Program-made: the position numbers and the translations under genes
Notes under the pieces: model-generated
Database searches by the model: none
What the model was told of the DNA's origin: nothing
Seen by the model: only the letters and a program-made list of their open reading frames with translations
Part shown: in pieces, positions 60,657 to 64,000 of the stretch
Numbering within the stretch: the first letter of the stretch is position 1
Layout of the letters: the number at the start of each line of letters is the position of its first letter
Source: Maritimibacter sp.
GTDB lineage: Bacteria; Pseudomonadota; Alphaproteobacteria; Rhodobacterales; Rhodobacteraceae
Assembly: GCA_002701395.1 (NCBI GenBank)
Contig: NZVC01000057.1
Span: 140,547-204,546 of the forward strand
Reading direction: 5' to 3'
DNA length: 64,000 nucleotides

Positions 60657-61265
60657 GTGACCGATACACCGCTGACAGTTCGGGGATTCAGGATTTTCAA
60701 GGGGTTTCTCGACGGCCCCGCGCAATCCGGCATGGCGACGGACATCCGCCGCGTGGTGGCTGCGGCACCGCTCTTCTCGCCCATGACGCCCTATGGAAAA
60801 CCGATGTCGGTCCGCATGACCTCTGCCGGCAAATACGGCTGGTTCTCGGACCGGAAAGGATACCGTTACGTGCCGCAGCATCCGTCCGGCGTGGCATGGC
60901 CCGCGATCCCCGAAAGCGTGCTGGACCTGTGGCGCCAAGTGACGGGGCTGGATCGCCAGCCGGACTGCTGCTTGGTCAATTTCTACCCGCCCGGCGCGCG
61001 CATGGGGATGCATCAGGACAAGGACGAGGCCGACTTTTCGTTCCCCGTCGTGTCGATCTCGCTGGGCGATGACGGGCTGTTCCGGATCGGGAACGACAGC
61101 CGTGGCGGCAAGACGGAATCCATCTGGCTTGGGTCCGGCGATGTCGTGGTGATGGGGGACGCGGCGCGGCTGACCTATCACGGCGTCGATCGCATCCGGC
61201 CGGGGACCTCTACTCTGCTGGACGCGGAAGGGCGGCTGAACCTGACACTTCGCGTCGTCGACTGA
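60657..61265 (+). CDS. alkB: AlkB-family alkylated DNA repair dioxygenase
   Basis: A 202-residue Fe(II)/2-oxoglutarate dioxygenase that reverses N-alkyl damage in DNA. The iron motif H-x-D is in MGMHQDKDEADFSFPVVSIS; the distal His is in TYHGVDRIRPGTS, with Arg residues for 2-oxoglutarate; NFYPPGARMG precedes the HxD. It uses GTG 60657 with GATGAA upstream. It is divergent from dnaK; the two promoters share about 190 bp. Confidence 0.95.
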   Translation: MTDTPLTVRGFRIFKGFLDGPAQSGMATDIRRVVAAAPLFSPMTPYGKPMSVRMTSAGKYGWFSDRKGYRYVPQHPSGVAWPAIPESVLDLWRQVTGLDRQPDCCLVNFYPPGARMGMHQDKDEADFSFPVVSISLGDDGLFRIGNDSRGGKTESIWLGSGDVVVMGDAARLTYHGVDRIRPGTSTLLDAEGRLNLTLRVVD

Positions 61266-61289
61266 ACCCAACGCCCGATTTGCACGCGG

Positions 61290-61847
61290 TCAGGGACTGT
61301 GCGGTCCTTGCCGCTTCGATATGTCGGCGGACAGGCTAAGACGGATCGTTTCCAGCGCGGTGTTTCGACACTCGCCACACACGGTGAAGGGCCCGGACAT
61401 GCGCATGTGCTGGCCGGTGCGATACGGATCGACCCATGTATCGCCGATCTTGTAGCGGCAGCAGACAGAGCAGCGGGCCGAACTTTCCTGTCCGTCATGA
61501 GGGCTGAACTGCGGCGGGTGCGGCGCGGCGATCCGTTGCAGCAGCCGGTGCGATACCCCGACCTCGTCCGGCCCGGTGCTGCAGACCGACATGCGATAGT
61601 ACCGTTCTTCGTCGGGCATGTCGCACCGGTAAGCGATGTGCAGCGGCACATCGTGCCCACGAGACCAGTGGAAAAGCGCCTCGAGATACTCGCGCGTGTC
61701 CCGCCCGGACACGAAGTCCCACAGGCGCCGCCCGATCACGCTGGCCGAGGTCAGCCGCGTCGCGCCGTTGCGCGTCGTGCTTTCATCCCAGTTCCGGCAG
61801 ACCCAGGTGATGCGGGAACTCCGGTCGATACGGTATTCCGTGAACAT
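61290..61847 (-). CDS. PAS-like protein with a Cys-x2-Cys pair C-terminus
   Basis: A 185-residue soluble protein. The N-terminal half (YRIDRSSRITWVCRNWDEST, SASVIGRRLWDFVSGRDTRE YLEALFHW) has the look of a PAS/sensor domain. The C-terminal part has CSVCCRYKIG and, about 30 residues later, FTVCGECRN, a plausible zinc ribbon. ATG 61847 has GGGAGATGGG upstream. It may be a small regulatory sensor. Function unknown; it converges on alkB. Confidence 0.65.
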   Translation of the reverse strand: MFTEYRIDRSSRITWVCRNWDESTTRNGATRLTSASVIGRRLWDFVSGRDTREYLEALFHWSRGHDVPLHIAYRCDMPDEERYYRMSVCSTGPDEVGVSHRLLQRIAAPHPPQFSPHDGQESSARCSVCCRYKIGDTWVDPYRTGQHMRMSGPFTVCGECRNTALETIRLSLSADISKRQGPHSP

Positions 61848-61944
61848 CGCCCATCTCCCGAGGGCCAACCCGAATAACAGAGACTGTATTCCCCGCCCAG
61901 CGCGCCCGTAAACGTGTAGCTTGGATGCAGGAAAAGGCGCGCGG

Positions 61945-62766
61945 TTACTTGCCGGCGCCCCAGCTTCGGGACGCGTGTTTGCGTGTATAGAACTCGCCCA
62001 TCATGCCGATCATGATCAGGACCAGCGACAGGATGATCGGATAGCTCACGCTGCTGTAGTGCGGGTTGTAGTTCAGGAACACGAACCCCCGCGCCTGATC
62101 GATGCAGTGAAACAGAGGGTTCCAGTCGAACATCGCCAGCATGTACGTTGGCATCGTGTTGGCGACGAACATCTTGCCCGACGCCACCATGTTGGCGCGG
62201 GTATAGATCTGCGACCCGATGTTCACGAAGTTCGGCGCCCACGGCTTCATCGCCAGAAACACCAGACCAACGGCGCAGCCCGAAAACCACGACAACAGCA
62301 CCATGCCGTAAGCGGCGACGGGATGCAGGATGTCGATGCGGGTAAAGGCGACGTGGTAGACGAACAGCACCACCACCAGCGCAAGCGTCTGGATGTACAG
62401 CGTCCCGATCGCCGCCGACGCGATGGCGATGGTCGTATTCATCGGCCCATGCTGCATCATCGGGGATGTCGGCCCTTCGGACCCCAGAACGGCGCTGACC
62501 GCCTTGTTGTGGGTAAGGAACAGGAAGATCCCCGACATGATATACAGCAGGAAATCGCCCCGGATCGCGTTGCCACGCAGGCCGAGGATGGCGAACATCA
62601 CCCAGAACACCGCGACAAGGATCACCGTTTGCATGATGGACATCAGCAGGCCGACCACCGCGTTGCCGTGGCTTTTGCGGATGTTGCGGACGGTGGCGTG
62701 ATAGATCAGCTCGACAATGGCGATCGCCGACTGAAGCGTCGTCTGCCTTGGTCGCTGCTGGAACAT
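61945..62766 (-). CDS. ABC-2 type polysaccharide export permease (KpsM-like)
   Basis: A 273-residue inner-membrane permease with about six hydrophobic segments (VGLLMSIMQTVILVAVFWVM F, FLLYIMSGIFLFLTHNKAVS, LVVVLFVYHVAF, YPIILSLVLIMIGMMGEF) and the C-terminal FDWNPLFHCIDQARGFVFLN YNPHYSSVSYP typical of capsule/O-antigen export permeases. ATG 62766 has GGAAGG 5 bp upstream, better than ATG 62808. Its ATP-binding partner is not in the window. With kdsB nearby a Kdo-linked capsule system is plausible. Confidence 0.85.
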   Translation of the reverse strand: MFQQRPRQTTLQSAIAIVELIYHATVRNIRKSHGNAVVGLLMSIMQTVILVAVFWVMFAILGLRGNAIRGDFLLYIMSGIFLFLTHNKAVSAVLGSEGPTSPMMQHGPMNTTIAIASAAIGTLYIQTLALVVVLFVYHVAFTRIDILHPVAAYGMVLLSWFSGCAVGLVFLAMKPWAPNFVNIGSQIYTRANMVASGKMFVANTMPTYMLAMFDWNPLFHCIDQARGFVFLNYNPHYSSVSYPIILSLVLIMIGMMGEFYTRKHASRSWGAGK

Positions 62767-62909
62767 CCCGGCCTTCCGCTGCCTGCCTGACGGCGCTTTC
62801 CCGGTCATTTTTGCAGGGAATTGTTGCCGTTCCGTTGTTGGAGAAGCATAAGAGGCGCCGAGTTGTTTATCAATCGCAAGCTGCCGGCAGTGCAGCGAAG
62901 GAGAGGCCC

Positions 62910-63710
62910 TTGGACTTCGACAAGCTCGTACCCCTGATCCGGCGCCTGGCGCTTGAGGCCGGGGATGCCATCCTCGAGATCTACCATTCCGACGACTTCG
63001 AGGTGCGGTCGAAATCCGACGAAAGCCCGGTCACCGAAGCGGACGAGAAAGCCGACGCGCTGATCTCGGCCGGGCTGCGCGCGGCGTTTCCTGACGTGGC
63101 GCTGGTGACGGAAGAGCAGGCCGCGTCGCACGGACAGAACGTTTCGACCTTCCTGATCGTCGACCCGCTGGACGGCACCAAAGAATTCGTCCAGCGCCGG
63201 GGCGATTTCACCGTCAATATCGCCTACGTCGAAGACGGTGTGCCGGTGCGGGGCGTCGTCTATGCCCCCGCGAAAGAGCGGCTGTTCTACACCCTCGCCG
63301 ACGGCACGACGGTCGAGGAAACCGGCGCGTTCGACAAGGAAACGCCGGGTCCGGTGACGCCGCTGAACGTCTCTAACCCGGACAATTCGGCCCTGATGGT
63401 CGTCGCCTCGAAGTCGCACCGCGATCAGGCGACCGACGATTACATCGGCAAGTACGGCGTGAAGGACATGACCTCGGCGGGGTCGTCGCTGAAGTTCTGT
63501 CTTGTCGCCACCGGCGAGGCCGACCTGTACCCGCGTCTGGGCCGCACGATGGAATGGGACACCGCCGCTGGCGACGCCGTTCTACGCGGCGCGGGCGGCA
63601 AGGTCGTGCGCTTCGACGACCACAGCGTGTTCACCTACGGCAAAGACGGCTTCGCCAACCCGTTCTTCATTGCTTACGCCCCCGGCGTCGATTTGAAGGC
63701 GGCTGAATGA
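62910..63710 (+). CDS. cysQ: 3'(2'),5'-bisphosphate nucleotidase CysQ
   Basis: A 266-residue inositol-monophosphatase-fold enzyme that hydrolyses PAP formed in sulfate assimilation. Metal motifs: VTEADEKAD, TEEQAA and VDPLDGTKEFVQRRGDFTVN IA, and C-terminal EWDTAAGDAVLRGAGG. TTG 62910 is chosen because AAGGAG lies 6 bp upstream and the length fits the family; the open frame back to 62748 overlaps the divergent gene. Its stop overlaps kdsB by ATGA. Confidence 0.93.
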   Translation: MDFDKLVPLIRRLALEAGDAILEIYHSDDFEVRSKSDESPVTEADEKADALISAGLRAAFPDVALVTEEQAASHGQNVSTFLIVDPLDGTKEFVQRRGDFTVNIAYVEDGVPVRGVVYAPAKERLFYTLADGTTVEETGAFDKETPGPVTPLNVSNPDNSALMVVASKSHRDQATDDYIGKYGVKDMTSAGSSLKFCLVATGEADLYPRLGRTMEWDTAAGDAVLRGAGGKVVRFDDHSVFTYGKDGFANPFFIAYAPGVDLKAAE

Positions 63711-64000
63711 AAGTCCTGATCGTCATCCCCGCGCGCTATCCCTCGACGCGCTACCCCGGCAAACCGCTGGTCGGCCTGCGCGGCGCCACGGGTCAGTCCC
63801 GCAGCCTGATCCAGCGGACGTGGGAAGCCGGCATGGCGGTCAAAAGCGCGGACCGCGTGGTCGTGGCCACCGACGACGACCGCGTGCGCGAAGCCGCCGA
63901 GGGTTTCGGCGCCGAGGTGGTGCTGACGTCCGACAAGGCGCGCAATGGCACCGAACGCTGTTCCGAGGCGCTGTCGGTGCTGGGCGGCGGCTACGACATC
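63707..64000 (+). CDS. kdsB: 3-deoxy-manno-octulosonate cytidylyltransferase KdsB, N-terminal fragment
   Basis: The first 98 codons before the window ends: MKVLIVIPARYPSTRYPGKP L, then RVVVATDDDRVREAAEGFGA EVVLTSDKARNGTERCSEAL. These match KdsB, which activates Kdo as CMP-Kdo for lipopolysaccharide or capsule. It shares ATGA with cysQ (63707-63710). A GQSRSLI variant replaces the common KPMI stretch, which may point to a capsule-type paralogue. Confidence 0.92.
   Translation, partial: MKVLIVIPARYPSTRYPGKPLVGLRGATGQSRSLIQRTWEAGMAVKSADRVVVATDDDRVREAAEGFGAEVVLTSDKARNGTERCSEALSVLGGGYDI

Noticed and set aside
1..64000. CRISPR arrays, prophage, insertion sequences, tRNA or rRNA genes
   Set aside because: No regularly spaced repeats, transposase or integrase motifs, or tRNA cloverleafs were seen. 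The 608-aa phage-type domain protein stands alone without other phage genes.

Overview
The window is high-GC DNA from an alphaproteobacterium, most likely a Rhodobacteraceae/Roseobacter-group organism. This is inferred from the rimP-nusA-ylxR-infB order, the parvulin-argJ-mutT operon divergent from secA, the dnaK-dnaJ pair with an RpoH-like promoter, and an alphaproteobacterial flagellar cluster with FlbT and FlaF. Genes are dense and often overlap by ATGA. I saw no rRNA, tRNA, CRISPR array, insertion sequence or prophage.

Layout. 1-5002: 3' end of rimP, nusA, a YlxR/L7Ae RNA-binding protein, infB. 5133-8254: an unusual 608-aa protein with two copies of a phage-type 'NGQHRL' domain, a 671-bp region without a gene, and an uncharacterised ORF. 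8263-44398: a nearly complete flagellar locus (hook and rod genes, type III export apparatus, C-ring, stators, flagellin and its FlbT/FlaF controllers). It also carries an unusual sigma factor, a MotE-like protein, a MotC-like TPR protein, a DUF882 peptidase and several unknown proteins. 44399-47040: an orphan OmpR/FtcR-type regulator with a degenerate receiver, an unknown protein, a LuxR-type regulator without a LuxI, and a 45-residue peptide gene with its own terminator. 47205-57246: mutT, argJ, parvulin; secA and two exported proteins; radC; a DedA protein. 57321-64000: dnaJ, dnaK, alkB, a Cys-rich PAS-like protein, a KpsM-type permease, cysQ and the start of kdsB.

The flagellar genes form divergent operons. 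flgF-flgG-flgA-flgH-FliL-like, fliI, fliL-fliM-TM protein-motE, DUF1217-flbT-flaF-flagellin and flgI-flgJ-flgN run on the minus strand. flgE-flgK-flgL, motA-fliJ, flgB-flgC-fliE-fliQ-X-flhA-fliR-flhB and fliF-fliH-fliN-fliP-fliG run on the plus strand. No fliD, fliS, fliO, fliA or che gene is visible.

The most striking observation is a 9-bp element, TGCGAAAAA. I found 16 exact copies by eye, all between 8865 and 44380 and none elsewhere in the window. Most lie just upstream of flagellar genes, some inside operons or within the ribosome-binding region, and all 16 read in the sense direction of an adjacent flagellar gene. It looks like a locus-wide directional control element. Candidate readers are the OmpR-like regulator at 44399, the sigma factor at 10894-11589, or an RNA-level factor such as FlbT or a small RNA. 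I know of no published description of it.
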